A model generated the notes under the pieces. It was not told where the DNA came from, did not search any database, and worked only from the letters and a program-made list of their open reading frames with translations. From positions 106,404,263 through 106,468,262 of the forward strand of contig CM054059.1 in assembly GCA_028641055.1 (NCBI GenBank): DNA of 64,000 nucleotides, given 5' to 3'. This document shows positions 1 to 11,600 of the stretch, piece by piece; positions within the stretch are counted from its first letter, which is position 1; the number at the start of each line of letters is the position of its first letter. A program made the translations under genes and the position numbers. The DNA is from Alopecurus myosuroides (Eukaryota; Streptophyta; Magnoliopsida; Poales; Poaceae).

Positions 1-3000
1 AACAAGCCTTAGTGAAGGCCGGGGAACCTACTGCTTCCAAGAAGACCTCCGCATCGACGTCCTCTACCAAGCAGTCGAAACGAGGCCCGGCTAAAGAGAT
101 GGCCTCTAAAGAGCATTTGTTAATCCATGAAGTCTATCGGAATGGAGAACCTGCGGAGCCCCCAAAAGACAACAGTTATGTTCAGAAACCAGTGTGGAGT
201 TATTGTTAGGGATCTCATCCCGATAAGTGTTCAAGAATGGAATAAGCCAACACAAATAGAAGATTGTCCTGGAGTTACTTTTGTCTCTGATAGGACGAAA
301 ATCACTCTTTTCGACAAGCTTATGACACATTTCACCCTACCACCATGTGATAAAGAAGAGGAAGCTACAGAAATGCTCAAGACATTCAAGCAATGCTCTC
401 TTAAGAAGATGGCTCAGGCTTTCAATGCTTACAAGAAAAGATTATGGAAAGAATATCAGACTAAAAAAGAGCTCCAATATTCGAGGGTCCGCTAGAGAAG
501 CAGAGGCAACACTGGCCAACATTTAAGGTGTACAAGGAATCAGAAGAGGGTATAGAAAGGTCAGCAAAGAATAAGACAAATGAGGCTAAGAAGAAATATC
601 ACCATACTATCGGTCCAGGTGGCTATGGGGTTTCAATGCCTAAGTTTGATAAACTTGAGGCGGATTTGCGAGCTCTGGGGATCACTCCAGCCACAGAAGA
701 TTTTCCCATGAGGTCAAGAAATTGGTTACTTGGGCATGGGGCAAAGTTTGATGCAAAGGGGAATCTTATTGTCGATCCAACCATCGCGGTCCCTTTTGTG
801 GCACTTGTTAGTGTATTCAAAGAGGTTAAAGAGGGAAAGTTCATGACGGAACGAGAGAAAGACGAGTTGACGAAGGCCCTCGGTAATCCGAAACATCCCG
901 GTTGGACACGAGGCTTCGTAGGATACCTATGGCCGACTGGGTTTAGCGCGGCAGAAGCCAAATATGTATATAAAAGCCGAGAGAGAGGAAAGAAGCTGAA
1001 GGATGCAGAGGTCTTAGAACGGATTGGGGAAATCGAAGCCAAATATCGGCAGGTGCAAAAGCAGATTGACGATCTTACAAGACGATTGCACTCCCAGCCG
1101 CAAGACAATACACTCGTCGGAGGCCCATCTCAACGCCGGAGCAGCGTAGCTTCAACGTAGATACCGGATGACGATGCAGCGGCGATGAGTACACAGGTGA
1201 TACATGATGTTGCTGCACCGATGGTTGCCGTGGATTCAATCAAGGAGAAGACAAATTGTGAGCTCCATGTGTTCGTTTCGAACATATCCATGAAGATGGC
1301 AGATGGCTATGCTTTACCTTGTGTAGATGGAGCAACCTGTCATGGCCAGCCAATCCCACCTAGCTACGCTCGTGTCGGGTGTAGATGATGTTCTGGAGAT
1401 TTGGAGGGCACTGCGGCTTGACTTCCCCGTCGGTGAGATAGAGACACTGGGAGAAGCCTTAATTAGCTTCATAGTATGGAAAAAGGAAAACATAGTGTTT
1501 CCAATGCCACTGTCTCCTATAGCACCTCCTTTTCCGACATCACCTCCTTCTCCGAGAGGCAGTTCACCACCACCTCCACCTCATTCTCCGAGAGCCCATC
1601 CACCATCACCACCTACAACGCGTCCACACCTCGAAGCCATGGACCTCAGCAGCTCGAGTCCGCCTCAATCTCCGCTGCCCCAGGGAAAAGCAGAAGGGTA
1701 CCACCGCTGCCTCTAAGTCCCGCGGGGAAAAGAAGAAGGGTACCACCGCTGCCTCAAAGTCTTCGCCAAAGAAGAAAGCGGCTCAGAAGAAGTAACCCAA
1801 GCCGCCACCAGAGGTGTTGCCTTACGATAGGACTGGCGAGCAGACCGCTGCGTGGGTGGCTGCGGACACGAAACATCAGATGGCTATGTGGGGAAAGAAA
1901 CCCGCCTCCCCACCAAATAAGCCAATATACCCGGATGTACGGAAACACTTTAAGGATCTACTGGAAATTCCATCCCAAGTTGAGCTTAATCTAAATGATG
2001 ACTATGTGCGTGGTTTTTTAAGAGTCATAGCAAAGCAAAGAAGAAGGGGAACACAATTCCCCAGCTCGGGAAGCAGAAAAAACAGTCGATCTCCCCGCTC
2101 AAGGTGGTACCCGCTGCACAGACACCCTTCGAGCCAATTGATATGGATGATGTTAAGAGGTTTGCCAGATCTTGTGGTGTCACTGTTGAGAAATTACTAA
2201 GCGGTCGCGATGGGGGCTTCCAAGTTGCTGATACACCATAGAAATTTGAGTCAGGGAAGTCTCTCGTCAAACCTGGCCTACTCGGCTCTCTAACAACACA
2301 TAAGCGTCAATTGCATCAGTGGTACATGAAAGCCTCAAACCAAGGGCTCGATACACTCATGGTCAAAGTTGGAGAGGATCATTTCTTCCAAGACGACTCG
2401 ATCTCTATTTTTTTGGAAGATATTTTTTATCTGTATAATCTAGACGGCCTCGATAAATCGATCATCACCACCTATTGTCTGTAAGTGATTAATTTATTTC
2501 TGTAATTATGTCTCTACCTCAGCTTGTTCTATTGTTGCTTCTTATTATCCTGAATGTACGATATATGTTATGCAGAATGAAGATTCAGGAATGTCAAGGA
2601 AGCAGACACATTGGGTTCATTGACCCATATGTCATCAATGATGAAATGCTAAAGCGATACCCCAGCGAAACAGAGAATAACATTCTATGTTTTTGGAGAA
2701 ACAATTTTACTGTATTAAAATACTATTTCCTTACAGACACGGGTGAGTGTTACTTTCTTCTACATATTCCTGCATATTTCTATTTTTCTAACTCCATGTT
2801 AAGTGTAATTGATGAGTTATGCCTGACTGTGCATATACATGTGTGCAGTTTCCACTAGATTCTTCTCAACATTCACGTTGACACCGGAGTAGTTGAGCTC
2901 ATGGAATCTATGAAAAAAACACAAGAGGAGTACGTGTCCGTGATTTCATTGCTCGACAAGTAAGTTCAATCATGGTCGCACTATCGTATCCTTTTGTTCA

Positions 3001-3867
3001 ATCATTATCGTACGATGACCCCTTTATTCCTTTGTTCTTTGCTGAACATGGCTTGGAAGCGGTTCAGGAAGGACCAAGCCGGTCTTTCGCAAACTAATAT
3101 GCTAGTCCATACAATCGATGTAAGTAGCACTTGCTAGATTCATGCATCTCCTTAATTGTTTGAGCATTATTTGATTGGATTCTATTTCTCGTAAAGTGCC
3201 CTCAACAGCCAGCGAGAACAAACTTATGTGGATTCTATGTCATGGAGAACATGAGGATCATCGTGAATGAGCGGAGGAGGAGTAGAAATTATTTAACGAT
3301 TCACGACACGCGGAGGGAGCTCCTACCACATGACCGCCTGGAAGCAATTCAAGAGGAATTGGCGGGATTTTTGGTTAAGGAAGTCATAAATCCAAATGGA
3401 GTATTCCATTATCGACAACGATCTCCATCCATTTAGAAAGCCTTAGTGTATAAGTGGATCTCAATTAGTTCCATATAATGATCTGTATATATGTTGTAAA
3501 TGTGGAACTAATATAATATATATATCATTTGAGCACAAACCCCTCCCAGATCCTCCTACCGCAAAAAAAAAACAACCCAAAACGCGGCCGCGGCAGAAAA
3601 CAGAGCAAAACGCTGCCGCGGCAGAAAAACAACGCAAAACGCTGTCGCGGCAGGAAAACGGCCAAAAGCAACGCAAACATTTAGCTCCGATTCGTATTAC
3701 GAACCGGGACTAAAGGTTGACAGACCCGCTCGCTGAACAACGCCCACGTGGTGCACCCTTTAGCCTCGTTCGTAATGTAACCGGGGTTAAAACGGGCCAG
3801 GCCCGGTTGGTTGCCCGGTGCGAAAGGGCCACACCAACCGAGGCTACATGCATGATTTCCACTAGTG
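1..3867 (+). mobile_element. CACTA (En/Spm-type) transposon, 3' portion
   Basis: Coding remnants of the second ORF of grass CACTA elements run on the + strand to about 3436. GC-rich subterminal repeats follow and the element ends in ...TTTCCACTAGTG, the reverse complement of a CACTAGTGGAAA-type CACTA terminus. The subterminal zone holds three tandem units of 28-29 bp starting at 3579, 3607 and 3636, each with the core GCCGCGGCAG or a one-base variant. It also holds motifs such as CCGGGACTAAAGGT, typical of transposase-binding repeats in Triticeae CACTA families. The 5' end and transposase lie outside the window. Confidence 0.8.
12..3436 (+). pseudogene. CACTA ORF2-like protein with Ulp1/C48-like protease tail, broken
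   Basis: This is a degenerate multi-exon ORF. Readable blocks lie at 127-495 (a Lys-rich block around FKQCSLKKMAQAFNAYKKRL), 528-1160 (block with RSRNWLLGHGAKFD and a coiled-coil end), 1185-1480 (GEIETLGEALISFIVW, a motif seen in this CACTA ORF family), a Pro/Ser-rich linker at 1500-1800, 1814-2480, 2575-2740, 2850-2960 and 3190-3436. The last blocks resemble a Ulp1-type cysteine protease: FH*ILLNIHVDTG with the His codon at 2853-2855, then CPQQPARTNLCGFYVMENM with the presumed nucleophile Cys in LCGF. Frameshifts occur near 200, 490 and 2040. A TAG at 2856-2858 sits where the family has Trp after the catalytic His. Several GT/AG introns are plausible, for example around 2484-2577. It is clearly CACTA-derived and not a host gene; the exact exon model is uncertain. 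Confidence 0.7.
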
Positions 3868-3990
3868 GATAGTCTATCTTTAGTCCCGATTGGTATCTCC
3901 AGCCGGAACTAAAGGTTCCATTTGACCCAGGACTAAAGCTGGGTGTGCCCATGCGGCGTCCTACCCGTTGGTCCTGGGGCCAAACACGGC
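3859..3990. repeat. Second CACTA terminus abutting the first
   Basis: From 3860 the + strand reads CACTAGTGGATAG, followed by inverted subterminal motifs (TTTAGTCCCGATTGGTATC at about 3879 and GCCGGAACTAAAGGTTCC shortly after). This looks like the start of another CACTA element facing away from the first. The two termini share the 10-bp palindrome CCACTAGTGG at 3859-3868. The sequence loses repeat character after about 3990, so the second element is a truncated end or a rearranged terminus. Confidence 0.5.
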
Positions 3991-4310
3991 CGGGGTTATC
4001 TCTATCAATTAATCTTCACATGCTCCTAAAATTATGAGTAGTGACAAAAATAGGCGAGTATGGTAAAACATCTTGTATAATAGTGAGAATGTGTTCTCTT
4101 TCTTGCAAAGAGATCTCTTCTTATCTAAGAGAAGATAAAACCTTTTATTTTCTCTTTCAACATAGCAATTGTTCTATGTACCACTGTCAAGATATCAGCT
4201 ACATGCTTGAAAAATCTAGTTCTAATTAATGTAGGGTCACATGATAGACTGATAGTGTTAGTATTGGATGGCCGTAGCTTCAACCCAAGCATGTGTGTTT
4301 CGGAAACAAT
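3991..4310. other. AT-rich intergenic stretch, nothing recognised
   Basis: No coding pattern, terminal repeat or TSD is visible. It separates the CACTA remnants from the KSL upstream region. Confidence 0.5.
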
Positions 4311-4690
4311 GGTCTATATATAATATATATAGCTTGATACAGGCTGTCCTAATTAGGAAGTGAAATGGGATCCTTGGATGGATGTGGGCTTGGCCCCTAC
4401 ATGTACGATGAACATGGTGCAACGCGATGTTGTCGGATTCATGGGTGGCTCACGAGGCATGGCCACTAGCTCTGGAACCAGCGACATGTGAAAAAGGTGT
4501 GGGTCACCCTCACCTCAGCAGGTGAGTGGACAAATTTGGGCCACATGCAGACTTGTCAAAAAACAAAAAACAAAAATCTGCAACTCACATAGGAATGTCT
4601 CAGACCTATATATATATATATATATATATGCTGAACTCTGAGTCTACGGCTCGACCACACACGGTCAGATATATATCTTGTGAATTTCTG
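4311..4690 (+). repeat. KSL upstream segment, duplicated at 20.0-20.4 kb
   Basis: Direct copy, diverged, of about 20026-20430. Shared landmarks in the same order are GGTCTATATATAA, a TAGCTTGATACAGGCTGT-like stretch, GGATGGATGTGGGCTT, CATGGCCACT, the block around GGGCCACATGCAGACTTGTCA, and CACACGGTCA. In this copy it ends about 70 bp before the proposed KSL start codon, so it probably contains promoter sequence. Confidence 0.65.
4607..4629. promoter_or_regulatory. (TA)11 microsatellite, possible TATA region of the KSL gene
   Basis: A pure TA dinucleotide run lies about 130 bp upstream of the ATG at 4759; a second TATATAT occurs near 4668. Either could act as TATA element. The (TA)n run is absent from the paralogous copy near 20.3 kb, so it is a local expansion. 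Confidence 0.35.
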
Positions 4691-4758
4691 ATATGGTGTA
4701 ATGGCAGCCAGGCTAGTGAAGCTGCCGGCCAGGTAGTTCACCTCTCACGTACGTGGTG

Positions 4759-7700
4759 ATGGCGGAAAGGGTTGTGAAGCTGATGCCGAGCTTTTGTGTC
4801 ACGCCGCCAAACGTTGGGGGCGGATGCGGTGTGCTGCCGATGCCACCGAGCAGAGCTCGCCGGCCTCCTGCAGCTAGAGGTAGCTTGCCGCGCATCTTCT
4901 TTTCTGGGCTCATGGGACGATATGCTATTTTGTTTATCTTATACGGAGTATATGCAAAGACAAAGTAGCGCCTTTGAAATGGAATCTTAATTAAGTAGTC
5001 TATCAGTGGTGCGAAGCAGCTTAGCCCCGGGGAGCTAAAGGTTATACCTTTGTAAGCGAACTGTGGTTCTTCTATATATGTAGGGTATTCCTCCTTTACT
5101 CTCTTAATTAACGTCGAGCTAAGTGACTTTGTGTAGCGTAGTAGAATGAAGGCTACGTACGCACCGACACTCTCTTATCCCTAAGCCTCTTCGCTAACTC
5201 GCTCGCCTACCAAAAATGAGTAGGCGAGGCTAGGCAAACTCAGCCGCTGACTTTGAAATTTGAAATGAGAGAATTTATGGCCCTCCCACATCAAGAGGAT
5301 GCGATGCGATACAGGGTGTGCTTTATATGCTGATCTAGTAAATAGTACTATGAATAATTTTGTGATGCATGCTCATCTTTTTTCAAATTTCCTCCTCCTT
5401 GTAGCAGTCGCCAAGAACAGGCCGGGAGCTGCAGAAAATGCTGCAAGCACGCAAAACCTGGTATGTAGGAAGCGAACTACTATAGTGATTCTTTCGGTAA
5501 CATTGATCTTAAGTTCAAGCAAGCCAATGACCCTAGCTAACTGTTGTTCTGGTGCTTCAGTCAGGATTACCAAATGGCACAGCCGATCAGAGGAACACTA
5601 GAAAGATCAATGGAACAAATAAGCAGCTCTACAAACCCGACCTGGCGCCCAAGCATCTGGAAAATATACATCATCAACTTTACATGGTCGATGTGCTCGA
5701 AAAGATCGGAATATCTCGGCATTTTGCTGGTGAGACCAAGAGCATCCTCGACGTGATATACAGGTATATATAATGAGTTAGGCCTTGAGTAAACTCCACT
5801 ACAGTTTTTCTAAAATAAAGTCGAGTACTACATCCTTACTTAAAAGATCGCGTATAAATTTCAGTCAATGTCAAACAATATACCGCCTGTTTTGCAAAAC
5901 GGATGTATAGTATATATAATATATATTAGATTCCTGGACTTAACAAAAGAACATTTCGTAGTTGTTGGTTACACAGAGATGGAGAGATCATGCTGGACAC
6001 GGAGATATGTGCCATGGCATTCCGGATTCTACGGATGAACGGATATGATGTCTCATCTGGTATACATTTTTTCCCATTTGGAAAAAGAGAATTGCTTGTT
6101 AACTTCTTTTGTTTGGACTGCATATATTTTCTCACGATTTTCCACCCCTGTTTTTTGGTTTTCAGATTATCTGTTTTACATTGTTGAAGCCTCCAGGAAT
6201 TTGAAAGGTACAAGATCTTTATTGGAACTATACAAGGCTTCACAAGTCATCATCTCTGAAGATGAGTTGATTCTGGATACTATTGGGTCCTGGTCAGGTC
6301 GCTTGCTGGAGGAACAACTGAGCTCTAGTGCATCACAAAGGACGACGCTGCTGAGAGAAGTAAATGCTAAATTTGCCCATGTATTTGATATCCTTGAAGG
6401 CTTTACCTATGTTGCAAAATAATTCTACTTGAATGATCAATTCTATATATGCTTTGGTGTTCATAGGTAGAACATGCTCTCAATAGCCCCTTCTACACCA
6501 CGTTGGATCGTCTAGAGCATAAGAGAAATATCGAACAACTTGATACTGTGGATCATCAGATGCTACACTTGTAAATATGTTTTCTTCCTTTTTCAATTAT
6601 ATTTAATCAGTAGTTTAGTACACACGCTACTGAACCAGAAGCCAACATAATTTGCATTTCTTACGGCAGACCTCGGCAGATAAATCAAGATCTACTAGCT
6701 TTGTGTGTCATGGATTTCAATACAAGTCAATCTATTTACCAGCAAGAACTTGAGATTCTCGGCAGGTACATCTATATTTACTTGAACTCTCTGTTGCGTA
6801 GACCAAGACCAAGAACGTTTGTCATGTAGGTGACTTTTTTCGTTACAGTTGGGTGAAAGAGAGCAAGCTGGACCAACTACCATTTGCACGACAAAAATTG
6901 GCGTATTTCTACCTCTCTGCTGCCGGCACCATGTTCTCTGTGGAGCTATCTGACGCACGTATGTTCTGGGCCATGAACGGTGTGCTCACGACTGTCGTTG
7001 ATGACTTCTTCGATGTCGGAGGATCAAAAGAAGAGCTAGAGAACCTCACCGCACTAGTCCAGATGTAAATAATGATAATTACTTCTCATGTTCTGACCAC
7101 ATGCTCTTGTAATACCTGGTTTCTCACCCATTCCTATGGTTTTCGCAGGTGGAAAAAGCATGAGAAAACCGTGTACTACTCTAGGCACGTAGAGATCGTG
7201 TTCTCTGCAATCTATAGCTCCGTGAACCAGCTCGGAGCAAAGGCTTCTGTTGCGCAGGGCCGTGACGTCACCGAGCACGTAGTAGAAATCGTAAGCCTCT
7301 TTTAATCCACACTTGATATCTGCAGGAGGGTTCACTTTCTTCACTAGATGCTCATAATTTCTAGAATTTCCTTGTGCAGTGGCAGGATTTGTTGAGGAAC
7401 ATGATGACCGAGGTGGAGTGGCGGGAGAGTAGGTATGTGCCAACACCGAAGGAGTACATGGATAATGCTGTCGTGACATTTGCATTGGGCCCCATCGTGC
7501 TCCCGGCTTTGTATTTCGTCGGGGCAAAGATTATGGAGTCTGCCACTAGAGATGCAGAGTACATCGAGTTGTTCAGGCTCATGAGCACTTGTGGACGTCT
7601 TCTGAATGATGTCCAAACCTATGAGGTATATTAATTTGCCAAAGTTGCTCTGAAGTTTTAGAATAAATTTCAGTATTTTGACAGCTCAGGGATAATCACT

Positions 7701-8440
7701 TGTTGATCGACGTTGTTGCAGAGGGAGTACAGCCAAGGCAAACTGAACAGCGTCTCGCTGCTCGTTCTTCAGAGTGGTGGTTCCTTGACCATACAAGAGG
7801 CTAGGAAGGAGTTGCAGAAGACCATAGGCACCTGTAAGAGAGACCTCCTAAGGCTGGTGCCAACGCAGGCTGGAAGGCAGGCGAGAGGAAGCCCTATCGC
7901 CTGGGCGCGGGCGACAGGGGGCGAGACGGGGGGCGGTAGGGAGGCGCCGGGCGGTGGCGCCGTCGCCTGGCGACAGGCGGCTATCGCCCGCCTTACCGCC
8001 CGCGTAGGCGGGGCGATAGCGGCGGCCCGGGGCGAGAGGGAGGGGGGCGATAGGGCGAGAGCGGTGCTAGTGGGGGCGAGAGGGAGGCGAGAGTGGAGAC
8101 GAGAGTGGAGGAGAGAGAAGTGAGAGTGATACTGCAGCCCGTGCACTGGCACCGTGGGGCGAGAGTGGGGTGAGAGTGGAGGCGAGAGTGAGAGCAAAGC
8201 TGATGTGGCGAGGCGAGAGGGAGGCGGTGCACTGGCACCAGCCTAAGGTTGGTCCTCCGGGAGGACCGTGCCGTGCCTAGGCCATGTAAAGAGCTTTTTT
8301 GGAACATGTGCAAGACATGCCATTTTTTCTACTCTCGTGGCGATGCATTTAGCTGCCCGGATGAGAAGGCTGGCGCTGTGAATGCAGTGATCCATGAGCC
8401 GCTCCAGCTCGCGCGTAGTCTAATGGCGTCGCAGCCTTGA
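4759..8440 (+). CDS. KSL: Kaurene-synthase-like class I diterpene synthase, gamma-domain-less, disrupted by a MITE
   Basis: Class I diterpene synthases ionise ent-, syn- or normal copalyl diphosphate to give diterpene hydrocarbons for gibberellins or phytoalexins, normally in plastids. Exons read from GT/AG borders: 4759-4879, 5405-5460, 5561-5763, 5962-6059, 6166-6359, 6467-6570, 6670-6765, 6849-7064, 7149-7290, 7380-7625, 7722-8440. Leaving out the MITE plus one TSD gives exactly 600 codons. Residues 1-40 (Ser/Pro/Arg-rich, few acidic) look like a plastid transit peptide. The beta domain begins around [22 protein letters not shown] is at 342-346 (7000-7014) and the second metal site NDVQTYERE at 486-494. 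The protein then ends in [17 protein letters not shown]. Full-length kaurene synthases have about 200 more N-terminal residues (gamma domain, with an SxYDTAWVA-type motif); no such exon is visible between 4880 and 5560. As sequenced, the MITE shifts the frame after about residue 536 and the reading frame ends at 8123. Start and exons 1-2 are inferred; exons 3-11 are well supported by family similarity. Confidence 0.85.
7852..8243. mobile_element. PIF/Harbinger-type MITE inside the last KSL exon
   Basis: A 392-bp GC-rich insertion with 11-bp perfect inverted ends (GGCTGGTGCCA at 7852 and TGGCACCAGCC ending at 8243), flanked by TAA at 7849-7851 and 8244-8246. A TWA target and GGCTGGT- ends fit PIF/Harbinger (Tourist-like) MITEs. 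The interior is rich in GGCGAGAG-type repeats, and GTGCACTGGCACC occurs both at 8141-8153 and at the right end, suggesting an internal end duplication. Removing element plus one TAA restores ...CTCCTAAGGTTGGTCCTC, which continues the terpene synthase frame without a gap. Confidence 0.85.
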
Positions 8441-8537
8441 CCCTTGCGACTGGAAAGGAAAAATAATAGTATATTATGTCGTTTTTAATGTAAATCGTCA
8501 TGTTTATTTCATTCACAACGTTCTTTACTAGTATAGC
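8441..8537 (+). other. Putative KSL 3' untranslated region
   Basis: AT-rich tail after the TGA at 8438-8440, with AATAATAGTATATTATG at 8462 as a possible polyadenylation context. It is cut at 8538 by the poly(T) of the LINE. Confidence 0.4.
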
Positions 8538-8659
8538 TTTTTTTTAAATGGAAAAGTCCTGGCCTCTCCACCGTGATGATGCACACACCTGAATATATTA
8601 AAAATAAACCGAAAAGTGTGAATATCATATTATTACATCTCAAGCACCAGCCAAAATCA

Positions 8660-11600
8660 ACCAAAGAAAAACTGCCAACATGCTAAGACTACACATTTTG
8701 AAGCCTTCTAGTGTGCTGCCAGCCACCCCGGCTAAAAATAGGCCGAACGACCGCCATTAAGCGAGTACATCCGGTATCCATAAGCTCCCGCTGCTCTCGT
8801 GGTAATAGGAAAGACCAAATGCGAATCCAATAAGTCACTCGATGAACTACCTGCAAAAAATGAGCACCTCTGAAGTTGTTAAACACTATATCATTCATGC
8901 AGTTCTAAATAGCCCAAACAAAAGCACAAGTGCCAATTTGTATATGGGCTTTGGTCTTCCTATCAATACCATCAAGCCAATGTTCAAACGTATTAGTCAC
9001 ACATGATGGTGGTGCGATGGAAAAAGTAAAGTGAATCAACCTCCACACATGCCGCGCAAAATAACAAGAAATAAAGACATGATCCACAGTTTCATCGGCA
9101 TCACAAAAAAGACATTTTTTTTACAACCCGTCCAATTCCTTTTAATTAATTTATCCCTTGTGAGAATTACTTTGCGCTGGAGGAACCACATGAACACTTT
9201 TATCTTCAGAGGAATCTTTAGTTTCCGTATGTCCATGCATAAGATCGGTGTACATGGATTTCACCGACAACAACCCATTGTTAGTGAGATTCCAAACAAA
9301 ATTATATTCTCGTTAGAAAGACTAACCCTTATAAGACGAGCCACTAGCCGCATCCAGGAATCCCAAATAGTTCCTGTCAAGTTAATTTTGAATTGAATAT
9401 TAAGTGGGTTATGTGACAAAACATTAGCCACTAAATCATTTTTGTTGGTTGCAGTAATAAATAAAGCAGGATATTGAGAAGCTAAAGGTCTGTTCCCTAG
9501 CCAAGTGTCCTTCCAAAACCTAGTAATTAGGCCATTACCTACCTTAAAGGTTCCTCGTTCAAAGAAATCATTCTTCACCTCCATGAGCCCCTACCAAAAA
9601 GGAGCATCTTAAGTATTTGTTCGATAAAAGTTCCCGCCAAACCCTATTTTCATTTAGTATCTTAAAAAGTCATTTTCTTAGTAGAAACTTATTTTTAATA
9701 TCGATCACCTCAATCCCTAGCCCCCCTTGGTCCTTAGGCCTACACACCATATTTCACTTAGTCAAACGGTATTTCCTCTTATGTCGGTCACTCTGCCAAA
9801 AGAACCTGCTTCTGAAGAAATCCAACCTCTTCCTTACACCAACAGGAATTGGAAAGAAAGACAACAAAAACTTGGGAAGACTAGTGAGCACCGAGTTAAT
9901 CAAAACATGTCGGTCTCCATAAGAGAGGATTTTACCCGCCCAAGACCCTAGTTTATTCTCAAAACGGTCTTCAATGATTTTCCACTCTTTATTTAGAAGT
10001 TTCCGATAGTGAATCGGAATCCCTAAATATTTAAACGGTAGCGACCCAATCTCACAACTGAAAATAGTCCTATATTCATCTTGTAGTTCCACTTCTTTAC
10101 CAAATCAGTAAAGCTCACTCTTATGAAAATTTATCTTGAGCCCAGATAACTGTTCGGATAAGAAGAAGATAATGTTCATATTAATAACCTTGTCTAGATC
10201 AATTTCTAAAAACAAAATGGTGTCATCGGCGTATTGTAATATAGAGATTCCGCCATTGAGAAGATGAGGAACTAGGGACTCGACCTGCACATCCTCTTTA
10301 GCCAGTTCAATAAATACAACCAACATATCTGCAACAATATTGAATAACATCAGAGATAAAGGATCACCTTGACGCAATCCTTTGAGCATTTTAAAATAAT
10401 GACCAATATCATCATTTACTCGAATCCCCACACTACCTCCCTAGAGAAAACGACTAACCCACTCACACCAGTTGGGATCAAAGCCTTTCATACTCCTGCA
10501 AAAAGGACCATTTGACCTTATCATAGGCCTTCTCGAAGTCAATTTTAAAAATTAATCCATCCAACCTTTTATTTTTCAACTCGTGTATGGTCTCATGCAA
10601 AATAAGCACACGTTCGAGAATGTTTCTCCCGGGTATGAAAGCCTATTGGATAGGTCTAATAATATTATTAACAATGGACGAAACACGATTCATCCCAACC
10701 TTACTGAAAATTTTGAAACTCACATTCAACAAACATATTGGTCATCTTTTTTAAGAAGCAAAGTAATCACCCGAAAAATCAATTTAAAAAGAAGTAGGTT
10801 ACCCGCTTGTAACTGAACAAACAATGTCGTCAAGTCAATCTTGACAACACTCCAATTTATTTGGTAAAACTCGGCCAAAAACTCATCTGGCCCGAGAGCT
10901 TTATTAAGTTCCATTTGAGAAATGACATAAAATACCTCATCCTCGGTAAAGTTAGTCGTGAGCGTTTGATTCTCTGGTGAAGATACTTGGGGCACATCCC
11001 CAATAAAAGATTCGACCAAATTGACAAAGCTAGGTTCAGGTGCTCCAATTATTTTTTTGTAGTATTCTGGAATGAAAACTTGCAAATTATCTCCCCCACT
11101 ATTGTACCGTCATCTTTCCCTAGCTGAAAAATCCTCATTTTTCGTTGTTTTCCATTTGTAATCAAATGGAAGTACTTTGTGTTATGTCCCCCTCCTGAAT
11201 ATGTTTAATTTTTTCACGTTGAGCCCACTTAGACTCTTCATATCTTCAAAGTTTGGCTAAACCCTCATCTACATCCTTCTTAGCTTTCCTATAGTCAACC
11301 GAAAGAGGCATTTTTCAGCCTTTAATTCTATCTCATCGATCAAGAGAATCAATTTAACTTTGTACTCACCACTAATTTTTTTCCCACCCTCTCAAGAATT
11401 GTCGCAAGTGCCTAATTTTATTTTTCCAAACTTCAATTGGTGAAGACCCAGCCACAATGGATCTCCACTCACGACAAACCATCTCAAAAAGGCCTTCCCA
11501 TCGAAGCCAAGATAACTTAAAATGGAACTTTGCTTTATTACCAATATGGCCCCGATCACCCGAGTCAATAATAAGGGGCGTATGATCAGATCCAGAACAG

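Noticed and set aside
4753..4968. Independent small protein gene at 4753-4968
   Set aside because: Its first 40 codons from the ATG are better explained as the transit-peptide exon of the KSL gene, ending at a GT donor at 4880.
5299..5460. ATG at 5299 as the KSL start, giving a 594-residue protein
   Set aside because: It is in phase, but the N-terminus is not transit-peptide-like. A GT donor at 4880 and AG before 5405 allow a better first exon at 4759 with suitable composition. Not excluded without cDNA.
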